The position numbers were made by a program, and so were the translations under genes. Positions 24,842-33,393 of a DNA stretch of 64,000 nucleotides are shown piece after piece. The notes beneath the pieces were generated by a model, which did no database searches, had not been told where the DNA came from, and saw only the letters and a list, made by a program, of their open reading frames with translations. Numbering within the stretch: position 1 is the stretch's first letter; each line of letters starts with the position of its first letter. The stretch comes from Bacillus sp. RAR_GA_16 (GTDB taxonomy: Bacteria > Bacillota > Bacilli > Bacillales > Guptibacillaceae): NCBI RefSeq assembly GCF_020165985.1, contig NZ_JAIUKZ010000009.1, positions 1 through 64,000 of the forward strand, read 5' to 3'.

Positions 24842-26074
24842 ATGAATAGGAATCAAAGCGACCGCTTTCAGGTAAAGGACGTTATTCATCAAGTGAAAAC
24901 AGAAGAATTACTAGAATTAGTATTAAAATTGATTGATACAAACCAGGAAATCAATCAAGAAGTGATTACTTATTTAGATCAGAAGGGCTACATCAAAAAT
25001 GATGACCACAAGAAACTGACACTGGACGATTTCAATGAAAAATTCACTGAAGTCATTCATATTCTTGAAGATATAAACAGTTTTGGAGGTGGATTACGTG
25101 AGGAAGAAGATCTTATATTTGAGAACATGATGACTGTTTTAGATCTTTTTCGTAAAGAAGCGATTCCACACTCCTATCGAGAAGAATGCATAGAAGCATT
25201 GATGAAGCAATATTTGGTGGGGAATTCTGGTTTTGAAGATGCGATTAGAGACTGGGTGTGGGACATCGCTCAAGATAGTAGGGACTGGGAAATAATCATA
25301 GCGTATTTAAAACAGTCGTCAAGTGATTATGATAAACAAGTGATCATGGGCATATACAGAGATATACTAGGCGATGAAACGGTGTATGAACAAATGCGAA
25401 TGGAACATTTAGAGTACGGCAGTGATTATTATGATTATGTTCAGTTTTTACATAAAAAAGGTCATCAAGTAAAAGCAGTTGAAGTAGCAAAAAAAGGGAT
25501 TGAAATTGGAAAAGGAAGACGGAGTGAATTGTTTGATTATCTTTTTACACTATATCATGAAGCGAATAATAAAAAGCTAGCTCTTGATACACTTTGCGAC
25601 AAATTCATTTCTGATCCAAGTTTTTCATTATATCAAGAAATTCTGCGTTATGTTGATACAGAAGAACAAGAGCGGATCAAGAAAGAGTTATATGAGAGCA
25701 TCGTTCCTTCACGCCATTCGGAGGTTAAAGCTGAAATTGATCTTCACGAAGGAAACGCAAAAGGCGTTTGGGATTATGTCATGTCTCGAAGTTATAACAA
25801 TTACTCTCTGTCTAACGTTAATCAGTATGAAGCCTATTTAATCAAACAATATCCCCAGGAAATGGTCGACTATTTTTCTCAAAGAGTTTCTTATTGTATT
25901 GGAATGAAAAGTAGAAAATATTATAAAATCGCAGCAAAAAATGCCGTGCAAATTCGGGAAATATATGAATCCATTCTTTTAAAACCTCAGTTGTGGGATC
26001 AATATGTTAAATCGATTCTAAGTCAATTTGCGAATCGACCGGCGCTATATGATGAATTTGACGGTATTAGGTAG
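24842..26074 (+). CDS. Helical repeat protein of unknown function
   Basis: 410 residues, no signal peptide or membrane helix. The N-terminal ~30 residues (RFQVKDVIHQVKTEELLELVLKLID) are followed by helix-rich segments that look like TPR/SEL-type repeats, especially 195-330 (YDYVQFLHKKGHQVKAVEVAKKGIEIGKGRRSEL). It reminds me of the helical part of SWIM zinc-finger proteins, but no SWIM cysteines are present. GGGAGCGATTTC precedes the ATG. Single gene with a strong terminator downstream. Confidence 0.72.
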   Translation: MNRNQSDRFQVKDVIHQVKTEELLELVLKLIDTNQEINQEVITYLDQKGYIKNDDHKKLTLDDFNEKFTEVIHILEDINSFGGGLREEEDLIFENMMTVLDLFRKEAIPHSYREECIEALMKQYLVGNSGFEDAIRDWVWDIAQDSRDWEIIIAYLKQSSSDYDKQVIMGIYRDILGDETVYEQMRMEHLEYGSDYYDYVQFLHKKGHQVKAVEVAKKGIEIGKGRRSELFDYLFTLYHEANNKKLALDTLCDKFISDPSFSLYQEILRYVDTEEQERIKKELYESIVPSRHSEVKAEIDLHEGNAKGVWDYVMSRSYNNYSLSNVNQYEAYLIKQYPQEMVDYFSQRVSYCIGMKSRKYYKIAAKNAVQIREIYESILLKPQLWDQYVKSILSQFANRPALYDEFDGIR

Positions 26075-26205
26075 GTGAACAAGGAGGTCAGCGGTTCTAT
26101 TACTGTATATAAATAAATTTTTTGTGAAACTTGCACTCTACGTAATAATAAAATGGTAATAATTTCTATTCGTTCGTGTGAATAGCTTTTACATAATACC
26201 TTTTG

Positions 26206-26254
26206 AAAAAACAGTTGAGCGAATCATTCTAATGATACGCTCAATTGTTTTTTT
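26206..26254 (+). terminator. Strong terminator
   Basis: AAAAAACA followed by TTGAGCG and ATCATT pairs with AATGAT, CGCTCAA and TGTTTTTTT, a ~23-base arm with few mismatches. The rest of 26075-26432 shows no gene, only the leader of the amidohydrolase. Confidence 0.88.
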
Positions 26255-26432
26255 ACTTTAAGTGGAGTTTTACATGGTCTGGAGTTGAGTATATGACTTT
26301 ACCTTTAAGTGTTGTTTTTATGGGTAAAGGGACTTGTTTAATTAGCCTTCTTAAAGGACGGAATTGAGCGAATATTTTCTATCATTAGGGGTAGATAATC
26401 AATAGAATTCCAATACAACAAGGAGTGAAAGT

Positions 26433-28055
26433 ATGTCAGTCATTAACAATGTGAAAATCTATCAACCTGGCAAAGAAACCATTGAAAAAGGTCATCTTAT
26501 GATTGATGACGGGAAAATTTCATACGTTGGAAACGGAGACTATGAGGGCGATCAAACCGACGTGATTGATGGGGAAGGAAGAACCATTGCGCCTTCTTTT
26601 AATGATACGCACTTGCATTTGCTTCGCTACGGGTTAATGAAGAAAGAATTGGATTTACGAGAGGTGACGACTTGGGAAAAAATGAAAGGAATTGTCCGAG
26701 ATCGGTATACAGAAGAGGAAATGGAAGAAAATGAGTGGGTGATTGGAAGGGGATTAATCGATAGTCAGTTTACTGATATGGATCATCTTTTAACTGCTCA
26801 GGACCTTGATGAGTTGGAATATGATAAGCCAATGTTTTTTCTTCATGACGATGGCCATGAATGTATCGTGAATGATGTCGCTTTAGAGATTATTAAAGAA
26901 CATGATGAACTGGAGAAGAATCATGATATGTTTATCGAAAAAGATGAAAACGGGAATTGGACAGGGCGGTTTAAAGACTCTGCCGTTCATTTTATTAAAT
27001 TTCACTTTAGACAAAAAACAGAAAACGAGGTGTATGAAGCAATTGGGGATGCTGTGCCTCATTTACTCAAGCATGGGATTACCTCAATCCATACCGATGA
27101 TTTGAATTATACCGGAGCATTTGATCGCGTCTGGAACAGCTATCGAAAGCTAGAAAAAGAAGGCGACTTACCTGTTCAGGTTCACCTTCATCATTACGTG
27201 TACAATCTTGATAATATGAAGGAGTATTTAAATCACTATGAACGCAGAACGGGCGACGGTTCTGATCGTGTTCGGATGGGTGCGTTTAAAATTTTTCTAG
27301 ATGGAACTCAGCGCCTGCATACAGCAGCGTTAAGACAGGCTTATCATGATCAGCCAGAAACAAGCGGCACGTTGATTTATTCACAAGAAGAGCTTGATGA
27401 AATGGTGAAAACGGCAGATGAAAACAACATGCAGGTAACGATGCATGCGATTGGTGACCGGACAGTTGAGCAAGCGATCAATGCCATTGAAAAGGTAGGG
27501 GCAGGCAAGATGCGCCATCGGATTATCCATGCCCAAATTCTTGCGCCGGACTTATTGGAACGATTAAAGAAAATCAAACCTTATCTTGAAATTCAGCCAG
27601 GCTTCATGATGAATGAATATGATCAAACAGCCGATTGGGTAGGGGACGAACAAGAAAAATACTGTAATCCATGGAAAACAGTCAGCAAAATGGGCATTCC
27701 GTTTACCGGAAGCTCGGATTGCCCGATTGGCCCGTTATCACCGATGATGCACATTTATGCAGCTGTGACACGACAGGATGAAGAAGGGAAGCCTGAAGGT
27801 GGCTGGATCCCAGATGAACGTCTTTCGGTTGATGAAATTTACTATGCCTATACCGCAACTGGAGCAGAACTAGAGTTTCAGGAACAAGCGAAGGGCAAGC
27901 TTGAAAAAGGACATACTGCTGATTTTGTTGTCTTAAGCGCTCACCCAGGGGAAGTTCAGCCAGAACAATTAAAGGACATTGAAGTGTTGGAAACGTGGGT
28001 GAAAGGGGAAAAAGTGATGGTTAAGCAGGAGGAGATGGCGGGACAGTTCTCCTGA
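26433..28055 (+). CDS. Amidohydrolase, YtcJ-like metal-dependent hydrolase
   Basis: 540 residues of the amidohydrolase-3 group. The metal-binding HxH is in NDTHLHLL (about 60), followed by HDDGHE, HAIGDRTVEQAINAIE (about 340) and GSSDCPIGPLSPM (about 430), the typical YtcJ pattern. It hydrolyses an amide or related bond of an unknown substrate in the cytoplasm. AAGGAGTG precedes the ATG. The last four residues (GQFS) and the stop codon come from the REP element beginning at 28034, so the native C-terminus has been altered slightly. Single gene. Confidence 0.87.
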   Translation: MSVINNVKIYQPGKETIEKGHLMIDDGKISYVGNGDYEGDQTDVIDGEGRTIAPSFNDTHLHLLRYGLMKKELDLREVTTWEKMKGIVRDRYTEEEMEENEWVIGRGLIDSQFTDMDHLLTAQDLDELEYDKPMFFLHDDGHECIVNDVALEIIKEHDELEKNHDMFIEKDENGNWTGRFKDSAVHFIKFHFRQKTENEVYEAIGDAVPHLLKHGITSIHTDDLNYTGAFDRVWNSYRKLEKEGDLPVQVHLHHYVYNLDNMKEYLNHYERRTGDGSDRVRMGAFKIFLDGTQRLHTAALRQAYHDQPETSGTLIYSQEELDEMVKTADENNMQVTMHAIGDRTVEQAINAIEKVGAGKMRHRIIHAQILAPDLLERLKKIKPYLEIQPGFMMNEYDQTADWVGDEQEKYCNPWKTVSKMGIPFTGSSDCPIGPLSPMMHIYAAVTRQDEEGKPEGGWIPDERLSVDEIYYAYTATGAELEFQEQAKGKLEKGHTADFVVLSAHPGEVQPEQLKDIEVLETWVKGEKVMVKQEEMAGQFS

Positions 28056-28213
28056 TTCAGTCGCTTACAAATAAGAGAAGAGCGGGAGAGCTAAGTCATT
28101 TTATGGTCTAGTTCTCCTGCTTTTTTATTTGGGCTAATGTGACCTTTTTGTCGTCATACTTAGTACTAGTTTGTTATTTCAGAATAGATTCGTGAGAACC
28201 GTCCCCTCGATTC
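28034..28213. mobile_element. REP-flanked mobile terminator, copy 3
   Basis: The left end includes GGCGGGACAGTTCTCCTGATTC (one base off the usual core) and lies inside the coding end of the amidohydrolase. The right end (28187-28213) is GATTCGTGAGAACCGTCCC. The interior is homologous to the elements at 23181 and 23710, with the terminator hairpin at about 28084-28126. The tail beyond 28213 is C-rich with degenerate CCCCGATTC repeats. Confidence 0.83.
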
Positions 28214-28391
28214 ACCGCCCATTACCCCGATTCCCCCCAGCCCCCAAAATCCCGGAGAGATAATGTGACATAATTGTTGAAGACAATTTTTGTTCATGCA
28301 AAAATACTTATAATCATAAATGTCAGATAAATTAACATTTTCTAAAAACCAGGGTCGATTGGGTTCTGAAAAATTGAAAGGGGAAGTTGGA

Positions 28392-29678
28392 ATGGATGAA
28401 ATGTTTCTGATGAATAGTCTTTGGGTGATGTTTTCAGCAGTGCTGGTTATCTTGATGCTAGGCGGCTTCATTTTACTTGAGGCTGGGTCAACGCGAATGA
28501 AGAATGCTGGCCATATTGCTGGGAAGACGATCTTTACATTTGGGATTGCTTCTTTGGTGTTTTGGGCAGTTGGATATGGGTTAATTTTCGGAGAAGGGAA
28601 TGCCTTCTTTGGTTTATCGGACTTTTTCTATTCAGGTTATGAAATTGAAGGGTTAGGACTTTCGGCGCCGGTTTTCTTCTTATTCCAGCTTGCGTTCGCA
28701 GGAATTTCCTTAACGATCGCTTTTGGTGGCTTTGCCGAACGAGCGAAATTAACAGCATATATTCTGTTTGCAGTATTATTTTCCGTTCTCGTTTATCCGG
28801 TGATTGCGCACTGGATTTGGGGCGGTGGCTGGTTAGCGGAGCATGGAAAACAAGACTTTGCTGGTTCTACAGTTGTTCACTTAACAGGTGCAATGGGCGC
28901 TTTTGCCGCAACGATTCTTTTAAAACCGCGAATTGGAAAATACAATAAAGATGGTTCTCCAAACAACATTGCTGGACACAACCAGGTATTTACTGCACTT
29001 GGTGTGCTTGTCTTATGGGTCGGTTGGTTCGGGTTCAATGCAGGTAGTACGTTATCAGCTGACGCTGCATTCTTTGGATTTGTTGCGATGAATACCAACT
29101 TGGCAGCAGGGGCTGGAGCTGTCGCCGCTTTAGTTGTTGCCTGGGCAGTGACAGGAAAAGCAGATGTACCAACAATGCTAAACGGTGGATTAGCTGGACT
29201 GGTTGCGATTACGGCTTCCTGTGCTTTTGTTGATACGTGGGCTGCTGTTGTCATTGGACTCATTGCAGGATTCATTGTATTTTACAGCATGAGATTTTTC
29301 GAAAAACGGAAAGTGGATGATCCGATCTTTGCGTTATCTGTTCACGGTGTAGCAGGGGTATGGGGAACGTTATCAAACGGTTTGTTTGCAACACCTGAAC
29401 TTGCGACGGTTGGGAAGCCTGGACTTTTCTACGGTGGCGGTTTCGAGCAGCTAGGCGTTCAAGCGCTTGGCGTTGGTGTGAGTGGTGCTTATGCGTTTAT
29501 TGTTTCCTTTATTCTGTTAGTGATCATTAAGAAAGTGCTTAACGGTTTACGTGTTACAGAAGAAGAAGAGATTATCGGTCTTGATCTGAGTGAACATGGT
29601 AGCTATGGCTATCCAGAATTCTTGGAAACGCGCCACCAATCAGGACATCAAGGAGAAAGCAGCTCAAAGTCCGGTTAA
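28392..29678 (+). CDS. amt: Ammonium transporter
   Basis: The ATG at 28392 follows GAAAGGGGAAG; the frame is open 24 codons further up but without a ribosome site. 428 residues with about 11 membrane helices. Family motifs include GGFILLEAGSTRMKN, FAFGGFAERAK-type sequence, GGGWLA, VHLTGAMGAFAATILLKPRIGK, GWFGFNAGS and DPIFALSVHGVAGVWGTLSNG. It conducts ammonium/ammonia across the cytoplasmic membrane. Usually a PII protein gene (glnK) follows; here a GlnD-like protein and an exonuclease follow instead, 24 bases downstream, probably in one transcript. Confidence 0.93.
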   Translation: MDEMFLMNSLWVMFSAVLVILMLGGFILLEAGSTRMKNAGHIAGKTIFTFGIASLVFWAVGYGLIFGEGNAFFGLSDFFYSGYEIEGLGLSAPVFFLFQLAFAGISLTIAFGGFAERAKLTAYILFAVLFSVLVYPVIAHWIWGGGWLAEHGKQDFAGSTVVHLTGAMGAFAATILLKPRIGKYNKDGSPNNIAGHNQVFTALGVLVLWVGWFGFNAGSTLSADAAFFGFVAMNTNLAAGAGAVAALVVAWAVTGKADVPTMLNGGLAGLVAITASCAFVDTWAAVVIGLIAGFIVFYSMRFFEKRKVDDPIFALSVHGVAGVWGTLSNGLFATPELATVGKPGLFYGGGFEQLGVQALGVGVSGAYAFIVSFILLVIIKKVLNGLRVTEEEEIIGLDLSEHGSYGYPEFLETRHQSGHQGESSSKSG

Positions 29679-29702
29679 TCGAAAAGCAAAGGGGCTATCG
29701 AT

Positions 29703-30680
29703 ATGGAAGATGATCATACCTATGAAGATCTAAAGAACATGAGACAACAACAAATCAACCATGTTGCCACAGATCATTCTGAGCTGAATCATTTCCATGA
29801 TCACCTGATCGGTCAAGTCGTGCATCGTGCATTAGAGAAAGTGAAAAAAGAGTGGGGAGCTCCCCCCTCTCCTTTTTCATTTTTTTTAATGGGAAGCGGA
29901 GGTCGATTTGAACAAGCGTTATGGAGCGACCAGGATCATGGGATTGTTTATGAAATGACGAGCGACGAGGCACAAGACTATTTTCTTCGGCTTGGAAAAG
30001 AAATTTCGGATGGACTCCATTCGGTTGGGTATGAATACTGTGATGGAAATGTGATGGCGTCCAATCCACTTTGGTGTAAATCTGTAGATGAGTGGAAACG
30101 GCAGCTTGAAAACTGGATGGAGGATGAAAGTTTTGAAGCGATCCGACACTTATTGATTTTTATTGATGCAAGAGTGTTAGTCGGTCCAGAGTCGTTTATT
30201 GAAGATTTAAAGCAAGTGATTCACAATCAAATCGTTGAATCACCATACTTATTAAAAAGAATGTTAACAAATACGATGCGGCTACAAAAGGGGATTGGTG
30301 TATTCGGTCAACTGCTCGTTGAAACGCATGGTTCCCACACCGGAGAAATCAATTTAAAACAGACGGCTTTATTTCCGTATGTAAATGCGGTTAGAGTTCT
30401 TGCGTTAAAGGAAGGAGTAATGAAAACGTCCACTTTATCAAGGCTTGATTCTTTATCCGATAAAATGAGCCGCTTTAAAAATCACGATTACAAAGATAAA
30501 TTTAGGCAGCTTTTGCAGTTCCGCCTCGTGTATGGAAAACAAGAGAATTATGAAGCTGTTCATTACGTGACGATTGATTCTCTCCCGAAAGAACAAAAGA
30601 AAGAGCTTAAAGAGATGATGAAAACAGGAATTGAGCTATACAATGACACCACAAAGACCATCGAAAAAGGGTGTTCCTAA
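29703..30680 (+). CDS. GlnD-like nucleotidyltransferase (DUF294 family)
   Basis: 325 residues. The nucleotidyltransferase motif is LMGSGGRFEQALWSDQDHGIVY (GSGGR 64-68, D76 and D78 as metal ligands). The C-terminal half is the helical substrate-binding domain of DUF294 proteins. The start is preceded by AAGGGGCTATCG. Related to the uridylyltransferase domain of GlnD, but no HD or ACT domains are present. Encoded between the ammonium transporter and an exonuclease, with the exonuclease start abutting its stop codon. A role in modifying a protein in response to nitrogen is plausible but unproven; the target is unknown. Confidence 0.85.
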   Translation: MEDDHTYEDLKNMRQQQINHVATDHSELNHFHDHLIGQVVHRALEKVKKEWGAPPSPFSFFLMGSGGRFEQALWSDQDHGIVYEMTSDEAQDYFLRLGKEISDGLHSVGYEYCDGNVMASNPLWCKSVDEWKRQLENWMEDESFEAIRHLLIFIDARVLVGPESFIEDLKQVIHNQIVESPYLLKRMLTNTMRLQKGIGVFGQLLVETHGSHTGEINLKQTALFPYVNAVRVLALKEGVMKTSTLSRLDSLSDKMSRFKNHDYKDKFRQLLQFRLVYGKQENYEAVHYVTIDSLPKEQKKELKEMMKTGIELYNDTTKTIEKGCS

Positions 30681-31412
30681 ATGCGGATGAATCAAATGGT
30701 TCAATATTTAAAACAACTGTCCGGTAGAGTGAATACGAGCATGTACGCATCAATTCAAGACCAATCCAATCCTCATCACATTTCCATGTTGAGACAGATG
30801 CAAAAAGAAATTAAAATGAAGAACACATTGGAAGTACCTTTAAATGAATTACGTGTTGTTGTGTTTGATCTTGAAACAACTGGTTTTTATCCGAATAAAG
30901 GAGATGCGATGCTGTCAATCGGAGCTGTGAAGGTAACGGGTGAAACGATCAAGGAGGAGACCTTTTATTCACTCGTTCAGTCAAATACAGCCCCTTCTGA
31001 AGAGGTGACCGAATTAACGGGCATTAAAGCAGAAGATCTCGATTCAGCGCCACCCCTATCAGATGTACTCGCTCGCTTTTATGAATTTATTAAAGGCCAC
31101 ACCTTAGTCGCACATCATGCCAAGCATGAACAGGCCTTCATGCAGCATGCCACCTGGAGTTTGATGCGAGCCAATTTTGATCATCGCATTGTGGATACGT
31201 CGTTTTTAATTCGAATCGCAAATCCTGACCTAAAAGGGTTTCAGTTGGAAGACTGCTGTGCAGATTGTGGAATTGAAGTGAAAGATCGCCACCATGCCCT
31301 CGGCGACGCCAAAATGACGGCAGAGCTTTGGTGTTATTACCTGAAGAGAATTCAGGAGGTGGGATTTAGGAATTTGCGTGAGGTGTATGAGCAGTTGGCG
31401 AAGATGGGATAG
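30681..31412 (+). CDS. DnaQ-type 3'-5' exonuclease
   Basis: 243 residues. An N-terminal helical extension of ~55 residues is followed by the DEDDh exonuclease fold: VVFDLETTGFYP (D63, E65), then TLVAHHAKHEQAFM, where Glu replaces the usual Asp, and HHALGDAKMTAEL (His and Asp). The start ATG follows the upstream TAA with no gap, so translation is coupled to the GlnD-like gene. The pair DUF294 plus DnaQ exonuclease is also known to me from Proteobacteria. Substrate could be RNA, DNA or a nucleotide-modified molecule. A REP element starts at the stop codon. Confidence 0.85.
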   Translation: MRMNQMVQYLKQLSGRVNTSMYASIQDQSNPHHISMLRQMQKEIKMKNTLEVPLNELRVVVFDLETTGFYPNKGDAMLSIGAVKVTGETIKEETFYSLVQSNTAPSEEVTELTGIKAEDLDSAPPLSDVLARFYEFIKGHTLVAHHAKHEQAFMQHATWSLMRANFDHRIVDTSFLIRIANPDLKGFQLEDCCADCGIEVKDRHHALGDAKMTAELWCYYLKRIQEVGFRNLREVYEQLAKMG

Positions 31413-31611
31413 GGGCATCATGGGGACGGTTCTCGTGATTCAATAAACAAGAAAGACAAAAGCAAAATGATAGTAAGTCATGAAACTAGTAAATTTTGAT
31501 GACAACAAGACTTAAAAAACAGGTGAATCAATCACATGATTCACCTGTTTTTTTGTTTATATAAAGTTAGGAGAATCAGCAGAACCGTCCCGCTGATTCC
31601 CCGCTGATTCC
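31412..31611. mobile_element. REP pair enclosing a terminator
   Basis: The left end GCATCATGGGGACGGTTCTC (31415-31434) and the right end GAATCAGCAGAACCGTCCC (31573-31591) are inverted; the right end is followed by CCGCTGATTCC twice. The interior is unrelated to the 23181 family but again contains a full terminator. It separates the convergent exonuclease and MFS genes. Confidence 0.8.
31514..31554. terminator. Bidirectional terminator inside the REP element
   Basis: AAAAAACAGGTGAATCA (31514-31530) pairs with TGATTCACCTGTTTTTTT (31537-31554). It serves both converging genes. Confidence 0.88.
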
Positions 31612-31617
31612 AATTAA

Positions 31618-32976
31618 TTACTTCGCATAAGTCTCCTTAATAATCGGTACAGACAACGCCCCAACCACTAGAAACACGCCTGAAAGCAAGATCATAAACG
31701 GCATAGAAGATCCGATCAGTGGGAACAGAACAAAGCTTAAGCATGAAGCAATGATCTGCGGCAAGCAAATGCTACCGTTAAAGAGTCCAAGATAGGTTCC
31801 CATATTATTCCCTTTTAGTGCATTCGTTAGAATCGTGAATGGGAAGGTCATCATGGCTGCCCATGCAATTCCTATAAGAATAAAGGAAATCACCAGTGCC
31901 CACTGGTTGTGAACGAAGAAGACGGATCCAAATCCGATTCCTCCTAATAGTAAGCTAATTGCATAGTAGAACTTTCTTGAGTTATTTGGAATACGAGATA
32001 ATGCTAGAGACCAGAGGACGGCGCCGATTGACTGAACCGCTGTTAAAATCCCAAACCAGTTTCCTGCATCTTGGTACGCTGCGCTAGAAGGATCGCTTGT
32101 ATTCCAAACGTTTAACGCAATGGCACCTGTGCCGTATGTCCACAAGTATTGAAAACCCATCCAGCAGAATAATTGAACGAGCGTAACGGTCCAAAATACT
32201 TTTGGAGCGCTCCCAAGTAATTTAAAAACGTTTACTTTTTCTTTCGTTGATTCTTTTGTAATGCCGTGATAGACAGCAAACTCATCTGGTGTGTACTCTT
32301 TTACTTTCCAAACTGTAATAAGACTACAGATGATAAGAACACCGGCTCCAACATAAAAGGAAAGAACAACTGATTGCGGTACTACGCCTTTTGGAGCACT
32401 GTTTGAAATACCGATCATCGTTAATAGAAACGGGAAAATACTTGCTAGCACAGCACCGCTGTTTGATAGAAAGCTTTGGATCGAATAGGCGAATCCTTTT
32501 TGTTCCTTGTTTACCATGTCGCCAACCATCATTTTAAATGGCTGCATCGCCATGTTTGAGGAGACATCCATAAACAGGATGGCAATGGCGCCAAACGTCA
32601 TCGCTGTTACTGCCGTAAATCCAAAACTACCTGAATTGGGCAAGAGGCACATCACAATGACGGCAACTACAGCTCCAACGAGTAGATATGGGATGCGGCG
32701 ACCAAGTCCTGGTATCCATGTCCTGTCGGAAAAATAACCAACTAAAGGCTGCACGACTAATCCGGCAAGTGGTGGTAGGATGAAGAATAATCCAAGATTA
32801 TGAGGATCTGCCCCGAGCGTTTGGAAGATCCGTCCCATATTGGCGCTTTGCAATGAAAAGGCCATCTGAACACCCAAAAATCCGAAACTAATTAACCAAA
32901 TTGTCGTAAGTGGCAGGGCGGGCAATTCTTTTTGATATCGTTTTTCGCTAGTTGTAGCAACCTGTTCTTGTAACAT
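31618..32976 (-). CDS. Sugar transporter, MFS/GPH-like (maltose or sucrose type)
   Basis: The start is the ATG at 32976, after AGGAGGAAAACG; the longer open frame to 33057 has no ribosome site. 452 residues with 12 membrane helices. The N-terminal GFLGVQMAFSLQSANMGRIFQTLGAD and GYFSDRTWIPGLGRRIPYLL (MFS loop 2-3) resemble bacterial maltose transporters related to plant SUC/SLC45 proteins. It probably imports a disaccharide with protons. Two cre/LacI-type sites lie upstream (33037 and 33236), so carbon catabolite control or a LacI-family regulator is likely. No sugar hydrolase is adjacent. Confidence 0.85.
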   Translation of the reverse strand: MLQEQVATTSEKRYQKELPALPLTTIWLISFGFLGVQMAFSLQSANMGRIFQTLGADPHNLGLFFILPPLAGLVVQPLVGYFSDRTWIPGLGRRIPYLLVGAVVAVIVMCLLPNSGSFGFTAVTAMTFGAIAILFMDVSSNMAMQPFKMMVGDMVNKEQKGFAYSIQSFLSNSGAVLASIFPFLLTMIGISNSAPKGVVPQSVVLSFYVGAGVLIICSLITVWKVKEYTPDEFAVYHGITKESTKEKVNVFKLLGSAPKVFWTVTLVQLFCWMGFQYLWTYGTGAIALNVWNTSDPSSAAYQDAGNWFGILTAVQSIGAVLWSLALSRIPNNSRKFYYAISLLLGGIGFGSVFFVHNQWALVISFILIGIAWAAMMTFPFTILTNALKGNNMGTYLGLFNGSICLPQIIASCLSFVLFPLIGSSMPFMILLSGVFLVVGALSVPIIKETYAK

Positions 32977-33036
32977 CGTTTTCCTCCTGTACATATGTAA
33001 TGAGACGCGAATGGTGCGGAAAAATGGATCAATTCG

Positions 33037-33051
33037 TGCAATCGCTTGCAT
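33037..33051 (-). promoter_or_regulatory. cre-like site (CcpA or LacI-family operator), proximal
   Basis: On the reverse strand ATGCAAGCGATTGCA fits every position of the cre consensus WTGNAANCGNWNNCW. It lies 60 bases upstream of the transporter start. Confidence 0.7.
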
Positions 33052-33235
33052 TAACAATAAAAAATATATGCTGTTGGTATCGTGACTTGTGCGTTTCTTT
33101 ACTAGAGTACTTATATGATGATAACGCTTTATAAATAAGGATCTTTTCCTTAATTATAGTAAAACAATAAAGGAATACTTTTTTAATAAGATAAAGCGTT
33201 TTCCTTGAATAGTATATAACAATATCAAACGTTTA

Positions 33236-33250
33236 CGCAACCGTTTGCAT
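33236..33250 (-). promoter_or_regulatory. cre-like site, distal
   Basis: On the reverse strand ATGCAAACGGTTGCG matches 14 of 15 positions of the cre consensus. It lies ~260 bases upstream of the transporter; two AAAGCGTT half-sites occur between the two cre-like sites. Confidence 0.5.
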
Positions 33251-33393
33251 TGCTTTTTTCTTTTTTTAACAAGAGAACATGTTATGAAAAATCCTCATTT
33301 GTTTCAATTTGATTTGTAACTTTTCTCCTGTTTTTTCGTATATAAAGTGATCGCGTTGCAGGTGTAAAATGTACCGGAAAGAAGGGTAACCCT

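Noticed and set aside
28877..29275. 132-codon reverse frame over amt
   Set aside because: Ala/Pro/Thr-rich antisense shadow of membrane helices.
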